Below are positions 34,185 to 44,490 of a DNA stretch of 64,000 nucleotides, in pieces. The translations under genes and the position numbers were made by a program. The stretch is from Niallia taxi (GTDB taxonomy: Bacteria > Bacillota > Bacilli > Bacillales > Cytobacillaceae), in NCBI RefSeq assembly GCF_032818155.1, contig NZ_CP102589.1:1102001-1166000 (forward strand). Direction: 5' to 3'. Within the stretch, counting starts at the first letter, position 1. Every line of letters begins with the position of its first letter. The notes below the pieces were generated by a model, which saw only the letters and a list, made by a program, of their open reading frames with translations, was not told the origin of the DNA and made no database searches.

Positions 34185-35965
34185 TGGCACGAAATAAGTT
34201 CGATGTTGATGAGGATTTAGAGACGCCATTTAGTTTTATTCATCTTAAGCGCTTGTTTGGTTATGTTAAGCCGTACAAGAAAAAAATCATGCTGACGATA
34301 CTCATCATGCTTGTCGCAAGCGGAGCAAATCTGATTGGACCTTATCTTATTAAACAAGCGATTGACAAGGAAATACCAGCAGGCAATGTTGGTGGGCTTT
34401 TACTGCTTGCAGGCATCTATTTGGGTGCTCTCATTATAACGGGGATTTGTATGAAATACCGGATTAGAATGATGGCTGAAATTGGTCAAAATGTCATAAA
34501 GACAATTCGAAAGGACCTTTTTACACATATTCAATCATTGTCCTTTTCCTTTTATGACAACCGCCCACACGGAAAAATTTTAGTGCGGGTCGTTAATTAT
34601 GTGAACTCACTTAGTGATTTGCTGTCAAATGGGCTTATCAACTTGATTACAGATATATTCAGCTTAACTGTCATCATTGGATTCATGTTTGCCATAGATG
34701 TTCGTTTGGCGATTTATGCCATGATTGGATTCCCGCTTTTAGCGATTGTTATCTTTTTTATTAAAAATGCCCAGCGTAAGGCATGGCAGGACTTAAGTAA
34801 TAAACAGTCTAATATGAATGCATATATACATGAAAGCATCAATGGCATGAAGGTAACACAAGCATTTGCGAGGGAAGAAGAAAACAAGAAAATTTTTGAG
34901 GATGTGTCAAAGGGCTATAAAAAATCATGGATAAAAGCAGTCTATATCCAGTTTCTTCTTTGGCCGTCCATTGAAAATATTTCTGTTCTGACCGTTTCCT
35001 TTATATATGTGGCCGGAATCTCAATGATTGGGCAAGGCGTGACAGTTGGGGCTTTAGTAGCCTTTGTCGGTTATATATGGATGTTTTGGACACCGATTTC
35101 CAATATCGGCAACTTCTATAATGCGATTATAAATGCGATGGCCTATCTGGAGCGAATTTTTGAAATGATGGATGAAAAGCCGACAGTGCTCGATAACCCG
35201 CGGGGAAAAGCACTGCACGATATTAAAGGAAAGGTAGAATTTGACCATGTTGAGTTTGGTTATGAGGCTGGCGAAAAAGTATTAAAAAATATTCATTTCA
35301 CTGCAGAACCAGGAGAAACAATAGCTCTTGTTGGTGCAACTGGATCTGGCAAAACGTCAATTGTTAACTTGATCAGCCGTTTTTATGACTTGAACGGCGG
35401 CAAAATAAAAATGGATGGGGTTGATATAAAGACAGTAACGATTCCCTCACTTAGAAGACAGATGGGCATTATGCTCCAAGATCCGTTTATCTTTTCGGGA
35501 ACAATAATGGATAATATTCGTTATGGCCGCCTTGATGCAAGTGATGAGGAAGTGGTGGAAGCAGCAAAAGCAGTTCAGGCCCATTCCTTTATTATGACAT
35601 TGCAGGATGGCTATGAAACAGAAGTGAATGAACGAGGAACAAGGCTTTCAGCAGGACAAAGACAGCTCATTTCCTTCGCAAGAGCACTCTTGGCAGATCC
35701 AAGAATTTTGGTTTTAGATGAAGCGACATCATCGATCGATACAGAAACAGAGCTGGCCCTTCAAAAAGGCTTAAGTACGCTGCTTGCAGGAAGGACGTCC
35801 TTTATCATCGCACACCGTCTGTCCACCATTCAAAGCGCCTCAAGGATTTTGTTTATTGAAAAAGGCGAAATTGCTGAGGAGGGGTCCCATGATGAGCTAA
35901 TGACAAGGAAAGGCCAATATTGGAATCTATATACATCTCAGCATTCATCATTGGAAGTAAGTTGA
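34184..35965 (+). CDS. Heterodimeric ABC exporter subunit, canonical Walker B
   Basis: This 593-residue half-transporter has Walker A GATGSGKTS (about 384), signature LSAGQRQL (about 488, Gly to Ala at position 3) and Walker B ILVLDEATSSID (about 507), with the catalytic Glu present. The altered signature complements the degenerate Walker B of the partner, as in TM287/288-type heterodimers. The start overlaps the stop of the partner gene. No clear terminator follows. Substrate unknown. Confidence 0.94.
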   Translation: MARNKFDVDEDLETPFSFIHLKRLFGYVKPYKKKIMLTILIMLVASGANLIGPYLIKQAIDKEIPAGNVGGLLLLAGIYLGALIITGICMKYRIRMMAEIGQNVIKTIRKDLFTHIQSLSFSFYDNRPHGKILVRVVNYVNSLSDLLSNGLINLITDIFSLTVIIGFMFAIDVRLAIYAMIGFPLLAIVIFFIKNAQRKAWQDLSNKQSNMNAYIHESINGMKVTQAFAREEENKKIFEDVSKGYKKSWIKAVYIQFLLWPSIENISVLTVSFIYVAGISMIGQGVTVGALVAFVGYIWMFWTPISNIGNFYNAIINAMAYLERIFEMMDEKPTVLDNPRGKALHDIKGKVEFDHVEFGYEAGEKVLKNIHFTAEPGETIALVGATGSGKTSIVNLISRFYDLNGGKIKMDGVDIKTVTIPSLRRQMGIMLQDPFIFSGTIMDNIRYGRLDASDEEVVEAAKAVQAHSFIMTLQDGYETEVNERGTRLSAGQRQLISFARALLADPRILVLDEATSSIDTETELALQKGLSTLLAGRTSFIIAHRLSTIQSASRILFIEKGEIAEEGSHDELMTRKGQYWNLYTSQHSSLEVS

Positions 35966-36007
35966 CGATATTTGTCGTTAAAAGTATAATCTAATTTTTA
36001 TAAAGTA

Positions 36008-36055
36008 TAGACATTTAAACACTAGCCTTTATAATATAATTGTAAGCGTTTCTAA
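36008..36055 (+). promoter_or_regulatory. Promoter and cre-like site of the aldo/keto reductase-GH1 operon
   Basis: TAGACA (36008-36013), 16 bp, TATAAT (36030-36035), then TTGTAAGCGTTTCTAA (36040-36055), a cre with two mismatches. The layout is the same as in the PTS operon promoter at 18803. Confidence 0.6.
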
Positions 36056-36073
36056 TTAGTGGTTAAAACTTGT

Positions 36074-36106
36074 GAGAAGCTGCTGAAAATGAATTCAGCA
36101 GTTTCT
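36074..36106 (+). other. Strong leader hairpin
   Basis: GAGAAGCTGCTGAA pairs with TTCAGCAGTTTCTC (one G-T pair), with a short loop, inside the 5' leader. No T-run follows, so it may stabilise or process mRNA rather than terminate. Confidence 0.6.
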
Positions 36107-36157
36107 CTACTGGCTGTGCGCATGACTAAAAAAATCTAATAGGTTGGGTGATTAGAA

Positions 36158-37132
36158 ATGAAGTACAGAAGACTAGGAAACTCTGGTTTGAAAGTAAGCG
36201 AAATCGGATTGGGCAGCTGGCTCACATATGGAAGTGCAGTCGAAAAGGAGAAATCTATTTCCTGTATCCATAGGGCATATGATCTTGGCATCAACTTCTT
36301 TGATACAGCAAATGCTTATAATAAAGGCGCTGCTGAAACTGTCCTGAAAGAAGCACTGCAAGATTATACCCGTTCCAGTTATGTGCTTGCAACAAAGGTC
36401 TTCTTTCCGATGGGAGATGGACCAAATGACAGAGGGCTGTCCAGAAAGCATATTATTGAACAATGCGAAGCAAGTCTGAAGAGATTAGGTGTAGACTATA
36501 TCGATTTGTACCAATTTCATCGCTATGATCATGAAACGCCTGTAGAAGAAAGCTTAAGAGCATTAGATGATTTAATTGCACAAGGAAAAATTCTCTATGG
36601 CGGTGTCAGTGAATGGTCGGCTGCTCAGCTGACGGATGCTGTACATATTGCTAAAGAGAAAAATTTAAGGCCGCTTATCTCTAATCAGCCAATCTATAAT
36701 ATGATGGTCCGCTATATAGAAAAGGAAGTAATCCCTGTAAGTGAAAAAGAAGGAATTGGCCAGGTTGTGTTTTCACCTCTTGCCCAAGGAATATTAACAG
36801 GGAAATACAAACCAAATGAGCAAATTCCTGCCAAAAGTCGTGCTGCAAATGATGACACAAATAAATGGATTACTAGTTATTTAAATGATGAAGTGCTAAC
36901 AAGGGTTCAAAGGCTGTCTGAAATTGCCAGTGGATTGGAAGTGGAGCTCTCACAGCTTGCATTAGCTTGGGTGCTTCGTCAGCCGAATGTCAGCTCCGCG
37001 ATTATTGGGGCAAGCAGGCCAGAACAAGTCGAAGAAAATGTGAAAGCATCTGGATTGGAAATCCCGGCTTCTGCATTAGAAGAAGTGGAAGCAGTGCTGA
37101 AGGAAATAAATGATTTTGTGCCAATTTGGTAG
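36158..37132 (+). CDS. Aldo/keto reductase, Kv-beta/YhdN-type
   Basis: This 324-residue NADPH-dependent TIM-barrel enzyme has GLGSWLTYG, the catalytic Asp and Tyr in FFDTANAYNKG, Lys in LATKVFF, His in DLYQFHRYD, and the cofactor phosphate loop SSAIIGASRPEQVEEN. It is co-transcribed with a GH1 glycosidase 44 bp downstream, so it may reduce a sugar or aglycone aldehyde, but the substrate cannot be read from sequence. Confidence 0.92.
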   Translation: MKYRRLGNSGLKVSEIGLGSWLTYGSAVEKEKSISCIHRAYDLGINFFDTANAYNKGAAETVLKEALQDYTRSSYVLATKVFFPMGDGPNDRGLSRKHIIEQCEASLKRLGVDYIDLYQFHRYDHETPVEESLRALDDLIAQGKILYGGVSEWSAAQLTDAVHIAKEKNLRPLISNQPIYNMMVRYIEKEVIPVSEKEGIGQVVFSPLAQGILTGKYKPNEQIPAKSRAANDDTNKWITSYLNDEVLTRVQRLSEIASGLEVELSQLALAWVLRQPNVSSAIIGASRPEQVEENVKASGLEIPASALEEVEAVLKEINDFVPIW

Positions 37133-37143
37133 ATTAACAGTGA

Positions 37144-38568
<1,425 letters not shown>

Positions 38569-38656
38569 CAAAGTTGACGAATGGCTGGGAGAATAGTTGG
38601 ACAGTAATAAGGAAGGATAAATTTTACTGTAATTCAGCTAGTACTATCTAAAAAGT

Positions 38657-38697
38657 GAAGCTATACTCCGAAGCGGCTCGCACCGGAGTGCAGCATT
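38657..38697. repeat. GC-richer inverted repeat
   Basis: ACTCCG (38665-38670) pairs with CGGAGT (38684-38689), extended by GAAGCT / AGCATTC with mismatches. There is no T-run. The base composition stands out from the AT-rich surroundings. It may be a dispersed repeat remnant or an RNA element. Confidence 0.4.
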
Positions 38698-38748
38698 CTC
38701 CATTCTATACAATAAAAACTAATTCTAAATAAGTTTGTCTACAGTCTA

Positions 38749-38775
38749 AGATGGCCATTTACTGGCCATCTTTTT
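38749..38775 (+). terminator. Terminator of the aldo/keto reductase-GH1 operon
   Basis: AGATGGCCA pairs perfectly with TGGCCATCT, followed by a T-run. It lies about 180 bp after the GH1 stop. Confidence 0.85.
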
Positions 38776-38854
38776 AAAAAAACACTGGGATAGCTAACAT
38801 TTTCATACCAATAAATTTATAATATAACTATCTATTTTTTAAGGTGGTTCCATC

Positions 38855-39568
38855 ATGAACAAGTACGAAGCAATCTCAGCAGAAATGAAAAAGAGAATTA
38901 AAGAGTCTCACTATGCATTCGATCAGCCAATTCCAGATGAAATAACACTCTCAAAGGAATTCTCCTGCAGCAGGATGACAATGAAAAGAGCACTTGACAC
39001 ATTGGTCTTGGAAGGCCTCCTATACCGGAAAAGAGGACACGGTACATTCATTGTTAAATCAGCCATACAGGACAGCAGAGTTAATGTATTGAGCAATGAA
39101 GTAACAGGCCTGTCCAGACTGATGGAAGGGCAGCAAGTATCAAGCAAGGTGATTAAGTTTGAAGTAGGCTTTCCGTCAGAAGATGTTGCGGAACATCTCG
39201 CTATCGACTCGAAAACACCAGTTTACTACTTAATCCGTTTAAGGCTTGTCAACGATGAGCCATACGTAATGGAAATAACCTATATGCCGACAACCATTAT
39301 TACTGGTATTAATGATGAAGTATTGGACGGATCTATTTATGAGCATATCACGAAAAGACTGGGTCTCACAATTGCTGGCTCACATCGGAAAATAAGAGCA
39401 TGTAAATCAAATGAACTGGACCAAGCCCATTTAGTCTGTTTGGCAGACGACCCGATTCTGGAAGTGGAGCATGTTGGATTTTTAAATAATGGCGTTCCAT
39501 TTGAATATTCCTTTTCGAGACACCGCTATGATAAGTTTGAGGTAACAACAGTAAACATAAAACGCTAA
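38855..39568 (+). CDS. GntR-family regulator, HutC/UTRA subfamily
   Basis: This 237-residue protein has an N-terminal winged helix (ITLSKEFSCSRMTMKRALDTL, then RKRGHGTFI) and a C-terminal UTRA ligand domain. It resembles regulators of beta-glucoside/mannan genes such as GmuR/BglR, whose effectors are sugar phosphates. Its position right after the GH1 operon makes that operon the probable target. AAGGTGG precedes the ATG. Confidence 0.9.
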   Translation: MNKYEAISAEMKKRIKESHYAFDQPIPDEITLSKEFSCSRMTMKRALDTLVLEGLLYRKRGHGTFIVKSAIQDSRVNVLSNEVTGLSRLMEGQQVSSKVIKFEVGFPSEDVAEHLAIDSKTPVYYLIRLRLVNDEPYVMEITYMPTTIITGINDEVLDGSIYEHITKRLGLTIAGSHRKIRACKSNELDQAHLVCLADDPILEVEHVGFLNNGVPFEYSFSRHRYDKFEVTTVNIKR

Positions 39569-39582
39569 ATGAACATTTTTTT

Positions 39583-39620
39583 GCTACAAAGGCTCTGGAT
39601 GCTTCCGAGCTTTTTTTGTT
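39583..39620 (+). terminator. Terminator after the GntR/UTRA gene
   Basis: GCTCTGGA and TTCCGAGC form a stem with G-T pairs, followed by a long T-run. Confidence 0.75.
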
Positions 39621-39636
39621 TTTTTGATATAACCTA

Positions 39637-39667
39637 TTTACATTAACGCTGCGTAAACGTTTAAGAT
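39637..39667 (+). promoter_or_regulatory. MerR-type promoter with 19-bp spacer
   Basis: TTTACA (39637-39642), a 19-bp spacer and TAAGAT (39662-39667). The over-long spacer holds dyad elements (TTTAC/GTAAA and TTAACG/CGTTtAA), the hallmark of promoters activated by MerR-type DNA untwisting. It probably drives the regulator gene that follows. Confidence 0.6.
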
Positions 39668-39690
39668 GAACATGTCAGGAGGGAAAAACA

Positions 39691-40467
39691 GTGGAATACA
39701 CGATTCGAAAATTAAGCCAAACGGCTGGAGTTAGTACAAGAACATTAAGGTATTACGATGAAATCGGTCTGCTTAAGCCGGCAAGGGTCAATTCATCTGG
39801 CTATCGATTATATGGAAGCAAAGAGGTGGAATTGCTGCAGCAAATATTGTTTTATCGTGAACTGGACGTTAGTCTCGAGGAAATAAAAAAAATTATTTCC
39901 GCGCCCTCCTTTGATGTGAAAGGGGCATTAGAGGAGCATCGGGCAAAACTCCTGGCAAAACGAAACCGTTTAGACATGCTGATTGAGAATGTCGATAAAA
40001 CGATAGAAAATACGGAAGGGAGAACAACGATGAGCGCTAAGGAAAGATTTGAAGGCTTTAAGAAAAACATGGTAGAGGAAAACGAAAGACAATACGGGGA
40101 AGAGCTACGCCAAAAGTATGGTAAGGAGACAATTGACAAGTCTAATCAGAAAATGCTGAAGATGACAGAAGCGGACTATAATGAAGCAGAAAGGCTTGGG
40201 CAGGATGTGCTAGAAAATTTGAAGGAAGCAATGAAAACAGGCGATCCAGGGAGTACCGCTGCTCAAAAAACAGCAGAACTCCATAAGCTTTGGCTCGAAT
40301 ACTATTGGAATTCTTACAGCAAGGAAGCACACGCAGGTCTCGCTAGAATGTACGTTGACGATGAGCGGTTTGCTGCCTATTACGATAAAGTGGAACAAGG
40401 TGCCGCTGTTTTCTTAAGAGACTATTCTTCGCTATACAGGCATGGAGTTATAGCGTTAAGTGATTAA
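39691..40467 (+). CDS. MerR-family activator with TipAS domain (Mta-like)
   Basis: This 258-residue protein starts at GTG behind AGGAGGG. Residues 1-70 are the MerR winged helix (KLSQTAGVSTRTLRYYDEIGLL), residues 75-110 a coiled coil, and 115-258 a TipAS-type antibiotic-binding helical domain. Length and layout match Mta of B. subtilis, a global activator of multidrug transporter genes. Autoactivation is suggested by the 19-bp-spacer promoter. Target exporters are unknown; the MFS and ABC exporters in this window are candidates only. Confidence 0.9.
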   Translation: MEYTIRKLSQTAGVSTRTLRYYDEIGLLKPARVNSSGYRLYGSKEVELLQQILFYRELDVSLEEIKKIISAPSFDVKGALEEHRAKLLAKRNRLDMLIENVDKTIENTEGRTTMSAKERFEGFKKNMVEENERQYGEELRQKYGKETIDKSNQKMLKMTEADYNEAERLGQDVLENLKEAMKTGDPGSTAAQKTAELHKLWLEYYWNSYSKEAHAGLARMYVDDERFAAYYDKVEQGAAVFLRDYSSLYRHGVIALSD

Positions 40468-40476
40468 ATCCAAGAA

Positions 40477-40519
40477 AAAAAGACCAGAGTGATGATAAAG
40501 CCGTCCATCTGGTCTTTTT
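40477..40519. terminator. Bidirectional terminator
   Basis: AAAAAGACCAGA pairs with TCTGGTCTTTTT. The right arm reaches into the stop codon of the minus-strand regulator gene. Confidence 0.85.
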
Positions 40520-41171
40520 ATGTTTCCTCTTTTGTTAAATAAGAAGCCAAGCTCAACCAATTTTCTTCAACAAGCTTAATAAGCTCCTGATGGTTCCCAT
40601 TGCGGATGCTATCAATAATTTCATTATGCTGGCGGATGGAGGAGAGTCCATCAAGCTTATTGAATTTAAGCAGCTCCAATCTCCGTATTTTCGGCAGGAG
40701 ACGCTCCAAGGACATCTCGATTTCCGGATTATTGGAGGCATGCAGTAGCACGGCGTGAAATTGATCGTCTTTTTTGATTGCTTCATACTTATTCTCGTCT
40801 AAAATTGCTTTTTCAAATGCTTGATTAATGCTGACAAGCTCATCACAGTGCGCTTCTGTTAAGAAGGGCATGGCCAGCCTTGCTGCAAGTGCATTTAATG
40901 ATGCCACGACCGTAAAAGCATGCTTCGCCTGCTCAATGTCAATGAGACTCACCTTCGTTTCTGAACCAGGAGAAGATATGACTAATCCCTCATCCTCCAA
41001 TCTTTTCAATGCTTCTCTTACTGGTGTCCTGCTTACCCCAAATTGTTCAGCAAGGAGCTTGTCACTGATCTTTTCACCAGGGGCAAGTTCAAGGTGGATA
41101 ACGGCTTGCTTTAGCTGTTGATATACTTGATCTCTTAACGAAATTCGGCTGATTTGAGAAATGTTTTTCAT
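40518..41171 (-). CDS. GntR-family regulator, FCD/FadR subfamily
   Basis: This 217-residue protein has an N-terminal winged helix (ISDKLLAEQFGVSRTPVREAL) and an all-helical FCD ligand domain with candidate metal-site residues (D-x3-H in KDDQFHAVLL and a later His in IRQHNEI). It stands alone, with no adjacent catabolic genes in its direction, so its regulon cannot be inferred. The ATG lacks a clear SD, which suggests weak translation. Confidence 0.9.
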   Translation of the reverse strand: MKNISQISRISLRDQVYQQLKQAVIHLELAPGEKISDKLLAEQFGVSRTPVREALKRLEDEGLVISSPGSETKVSLIDIEQAKHAFTVVASLNALAARLAMPFLTEAHCDELVSINQAFEKAILDENKYEAIKKDDQFHAVLLHASNNPEIEMSLERLLPKIRRLELLKFNKLDGLSSIRQHNEIIDSIRNGNHQELIKLVEENWLSLASYLTKEET

Positions 41172-41245
41172 AGCAATAATATATCATATTCTTTGAGTTA
41201 GAACATAATAGGACTGGGTACTTAGTGGAAATCAGTGCAAATCTG

Positions 41246-41274
41246 TTTACAAATATACCTCACGGGGGTATTAT
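41246..41274 (+). promoter_or_regulatory. csoR promoter with CsoR operator in the spacer
   Basis: TTTACA (41246-41251), 17 bp, TATTAT (41269-41274). Between them lies ATACCTCACGGGGGTAT (41255-41271), a GC-centred dyad typical of copper-responsive CsoR operators. Apo-CsoR would cover the promoter. Confidence 0.75.
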
Positions 41275-41305
41275 ATAAATATATAGAGGATAGGGAGGGC
41301 TTTTA

Positions 41306-41638
41306 TTGGAGTCAGAGACTAATAAGTCCATGCAAGAGGAAGCTTGCCATACACATATGCGTAAAAGTCATCATTCAGATACAGTCAAAAAGAATTTGAC
41401 GACAAGGCTAAACAGGATTGAAGGACAAATCCGCGGAATTAAAGGATTAATTGATAAGGACACTTACTGTGATGATGTAATTACACAAATTGCTGCCACT
41501 CAATCAGCATTAAACAGTGTCGCAAAAATACTGCTTGAGGGACATCTTAAAACCTGTATAGTTGATCGTATTCAAGAAGGGGATACAGAAGCTGTGGACG
41601 AGGTATTAGTCACCATTCAAAAGTTAATGAAAAAATAG
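41306..41638 (+). CDS. csoR: Copper-sensing transcriptional repressor CsoR
   Basis: This 110-residue all-helical repressor has Cu(I) ligands Cys55 (DTYCDD), His80 and Cys84 (EGHLKTC), with the spacing of B. subtilis CsoR. A His-rich N-terminal extension (HTHMRKSHH) could bind extra metal. It starts at TTG behind AGGGAGGG. It is first in a csoR-copZ-copA cluster and is probably autoregulated through the operator in its promoter. Confidence 0.95.
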   Translation: MESETNKSMQEEACHTHMRKSHHSDTVKKNLTTRLNRIEGQIRGIKGLIDKDTYCDDVITQIAATQSALNSVAKILLEGHLKTCIVDRIQEGDTEAVDEVLVTIQKLMKK

Positions 41639-41650
41639 GAGGAAGCAATC

Positions 41651-41857
41651 ATGGAAAAAACTACATTAAAAGTTGCTGGAATGTCATGTGGTCATTGTGT
41701 TAAAGCTGTTGAAGGAAGCGTTGGAGAATTAAAAGGCGTTTCTGCTGTTAAAGTGAATTTGGAGCAAGGACAAGTGGATGTTGAATTTAACGATAAAGAG
41801 GTTAGCTTGGCGACGATTAAGGAAACAATCGATGACCAAGGCTATGACGTACAATAA
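41651..41857 (+). CDS. copZ: Copper chaperone CopZ
   Basis: This 68-residue HMA-domain protein has GMSCGHC (Cys13, Cys16) binding Cu(I). It carries copper in the cytosol to the CopA ATPase. It starts 12 bp after csoR behind AGGAGG and is probably co-transcribed with it. Confidence 0.96.
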   Translation: MEKTTLKVAGMSCGHCVKAVEGSVGELKGVSAVKVNLEQGQVDVEFNDKEVSLATIKETIDDQGYDVQ

Positions 41858-41891
41858 GGCATTTTTAACTGATCGTTTCTTTAGTATATAG

Positions 41892-41920
41892 ATGTGCTTT
41901 TTAGAAGCACATTTTATTTT
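41892..41920 (+). terminator. Terminator between copZ and copA
   Basis: ATGTGCTT pairs with AAGCACAT, followed by a TTTATTTT tail. It should reduce csoR-copZ readthrough into copA. Confidence 0.75.
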
Positions 41921-41930
41921 CCTTTAAAAT

Positions 41931-41947
41931 ATACCCCATATAGGTAT
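41931..41947 (+). promoter_or_regulatory. Second CsoR-type operator, just upstream of copA
   Basis: ATACCCCATATAGGTAT is an imperfect dyad like the csoR promoter operator. It lies immediately before the copA RBS (AAGGAG), after a terminator, so copA may have separate copper control, by promoter repression or roadblock. Confidence 0.6.
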
Positions 41948-41961
41948 AAGGAGTGAGTGGA

Positions 41962-44403
41962 ATGAGTAAGGAAGCATTAACAGCAGAAAAATCGAAAACA
42001 TTAAAGGAGCAGCAATATCAAATCACTGGGATGACATGTGCTGCTTGTGCTAATCGAATAGAAAAGGGCTTGGCAAGGCTTGCTGGTGTTGAAGAGGCAA
42101 ATGTGAATTTAGCGCTAGAAAAAGCAATTGTCCGATTTAATGCAGAAACAATTACTGCAAATGATATTCAAAAGAAGGTTGAAAACCTCGGCTATGGCGT
42201 TGTTGAGGAAAAAGCAGTGCTTGCTATCAGTGGTATGACATGTGCTGCTTGTGCTACAAGAATTGAAAAAGGCTTAAATAAGCTGGAAGGAGTCCGTGAG
42301 GCAGCGGTAAACCTTGCCTTAGAAAAGGGGACTATCTCTTACAATCCCGCCGTAACAGGCACTGCTGACATGATAGCAAAAATTAAGAAGCTGGGATACA
42401 GTGCAAATCTGCAAACAGACGAAAATGAAAAGGAAGTTCTTGATTATCGAGAGCAAGAACGAAAAAAACAGCAGCTTAAATTCACGATTTCCCTGCTGCT
42501 GTCATTACCATTACTATGGGCAATGGCTGGTCACTTTCAATTTACCTCGTTTTTGTATGTACCAGAGGCGTTTATGAATCCATGGGTACAATTGTTGCTC
42601 GCGACACCTGTTCAATTTATTATTGGTTTTCAATTTTATGAAGGAGCTTATAAAGCATTAAAGAATTTTAGTGCTAATATGGATGTCCTTGTAGCATTAG
42701 GAACATCTGCTGCCTATTTTTACAGTGTGTATTTAACTTTAAATAGTTTAGGTGGGCACGGTCATATAGATGGACTATATTTTGAAACAAGCTCTGTATT
42801 GATAACGCTAATTCTTTTGGGAAAACTATTCGAAGCAAGAGCAAAAGGAAAATCGTCAGAGGCTATTAAAAAGCTGATGGGACTTCAGCCGAAAACAGCA
42901 ATCGTTGAAAGAGAAAATAACGAGGCTGAAATTTCCCTTGAAGAAGTGGTAATCGGCGATATCATTCATGTTAAGCCAGGTGAACGGATTCCAGTAGACG
43001 GGGAAATAATATCTGGTCAAACAGCAGTAGATGAATCCATGCTGACAGGAGAGAGCATTCCAATAGACAAAAACCTTGGAGATGCGGTGTTTGGCGCTAC
43101 GATAAATAAGCAAGGATTCATTAAAATACGAGCAGGAAAGGTCGGCAAGGATACAGCATTGGCGCAAATCATTAAGGCTGTGGAAACGGCTCAAGGCTCA
43201 AAAGCCCCAATACAGCGACTTGCGGATAGAATCTCAGGCATTTTCGTGCCGATCGTTGTTGGTATTGCTGTATTGACGTTTATAACATGGTATTTTTTCA
43301 TCAGTCCTGGAGATTTTGCTGCAAGTCTTGAAAAGCTAATAGCGGTGTTGGTTATTGCGTGTCCGTGTGCACTAGGGCTTGCAACACCTACCTCTATAAT
43401 GGCTGGATCTGGAAGAGCAGCAGAGTTCGGTATTTTATTTAAAGGTGGAGAGCATCTGGAAAACACCCACCGGATTGATACAATCCTTTTAGACAAAACA
43501 GGAACAATCACGAATGGTAAGCCTGTATTGACAGATGTTTTACCTGTAATCGACCGAAACACATTCCTAGCTTACGTTGCTTCTGCTGAGAAGCAGTCCG
43601 AACATCCACTTGCTGCAGCAATCGTGGAAGGCTCAACAGCTGAAAATATACAGCTTGAATCAGCAGAGCAATTTGAAGCAATTCCTGGCTACGGAATAAA
43701 AGCAATCGTCAGAGGCCAAACAGTTCTTGTCGGAACAAGAAGGTTGATGGAGCTCTATCAAATTGAAACAGGCTATCACCTGCAGGATATGGAGGATTTG
43801 GAGAAGCAGGGAAAAACAGCGATGCTTGTAAGTGTTGCTGACAAATATGCAGGGATTATTGCTGTTGCAGATACGATTAAAGATACATCTAAGCAAGCAA
43901 TGAAACGGCTGCATGAGCTTGGACTCGAAACAGTAATGATTACTGGAGATAATTTGGCAACAGCCAAGGCTATTGCGGATCAAGCCGGTATAGACCGAGT
44001 AATTGCTGAAGTTCTTCCAGAACAAAAAGCAGAGGAAGTCAAAAAGCTTCAGCAGCAAGGCAAAAAAGTCGCAATGGTGGGAGACGGTATCAATGATGCT
44101 CCTGCACTTGCATTAGCTGACATTGGCATGGCAATAGGCACAGGCACAGATGTTGCAATGGAGGCAGCTGATGTTACTTTAATCAGAGGTGATTTAAATA
44201 GCATTGCAGACAGTATTCTTATGAGCAGGAAAACAATCCGTAATATAAAGCAAAATTTATTTTGGGCATTTGCCTACAATGTTCTTGGCATCCCGATTGC
44301 AGCAGCAGGACTGCTGGCACCTTGGCTTGCAGGTGCTGCAATGGCCTTCAGTTCTGTATCCGTTGTTCTTAATGCATTGCGTTTACAGAAGATGAAACTG
44401 TAG
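41962..44403 (+). CDS. copA: Copper-exporting P1B-type ATPase CopA
   Basis: This 813-residue protein has two N-terminal HMA domains, each with GMTCAACA, eight membrane helices, an actuator domain (TGES), the CPC ion motif in [14 protein letters not shown], and the phosphorylated Asp in DKTGT with [10 protein letters not shown]. It pumps Cu(I) out of the cytosol. ATG 41962 is used because AAGGAG (41948-41953) is well placed; the GTG at 41953 overlaps it. It works with CopZ. Confidence 0.97.
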   Translation: MSKEALTAEKSKTLKEQQYQITGMTCAACANRIEKGLARLAGVEEANVNLALEKAIVRFNAETITANDIQKKVENLGYGVVEEKAVLAISGMTCAACATRIEKGLNKLEGVREAAVNLALEKGTISYNPAVTGTADMIAKIKKLGYSANLQTDENEKEVLDYREQERKKQQLKFTISLLLSLPLLWAMAGHFQFTSFLYVPEAFMNPWVQLLLATPVQFIIGFQFYEGAYKALKNFSANMDVLVALGTSAAYFYSVYLTLNSLGGHGHIDGLYFETSSVLITLILLGKLFEARAKGKSSEAIKKLMGLQPKTAIVERENNEAEISLEEVVIGDIIHVKPGERIPVDGEIISGQTAVDESMLTGESIPIDKNLGDAVFGATINKQGFIKIRAGKVGKDTALAQIIKAVETAQGSKAPIQRLADRISGIFVPIVVGIAVLTFITWYFFISPGDFAASLEKLIAVLVIACPCALGLATPTSIMAGSGRAAEFGILFKGGEHLENTHRIDTILLDKTGTITNGKPVLTDVLPVIDRNTFLAYVASAEKQSEHPLAAAIVEGSTAENIQLESAEQFEAIPGYGIKAIVRGQTVLVGTRRLMELYQIETGYHLQDMEDLEKQGKTAMLVSVADKYAGIIAVADTIKDTSKQAMKRLHELGLETVMITGDNLATAKAIADQAGIDRVIAEVLPEQKAEEVKKLQQQGKKVAMVGDGINDAPALALADIGMAIGTGTDVAMEAADVTLIRGDLNSIADSILMSRKTIRNIKQNLFWAFAYNVLGIPIAAAGLLAPWLAGAAMAFSSVSVVLNALRLQKMKL

Positions 44404-44445
44404 TGAATTTGCTTGTATTTGTTCATAATATGGCCTGCTTTATCT

Positions 44446-44478
44446 CATACTAACACTGCACGACAAATTATTAGTATG
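44446..44478 (+). other. Hairpin in front of the small-protein RBS
   Basis: CATACTAA (44446-44453) pairs perfectly with TTAGTATG (44471-44478). It ends at the RBS GGGAGGA (44478-44484) and could influence translation initiation. Confidence 0.45.
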
Positions 44479-44490
44479 GGAGGAAAAAAC

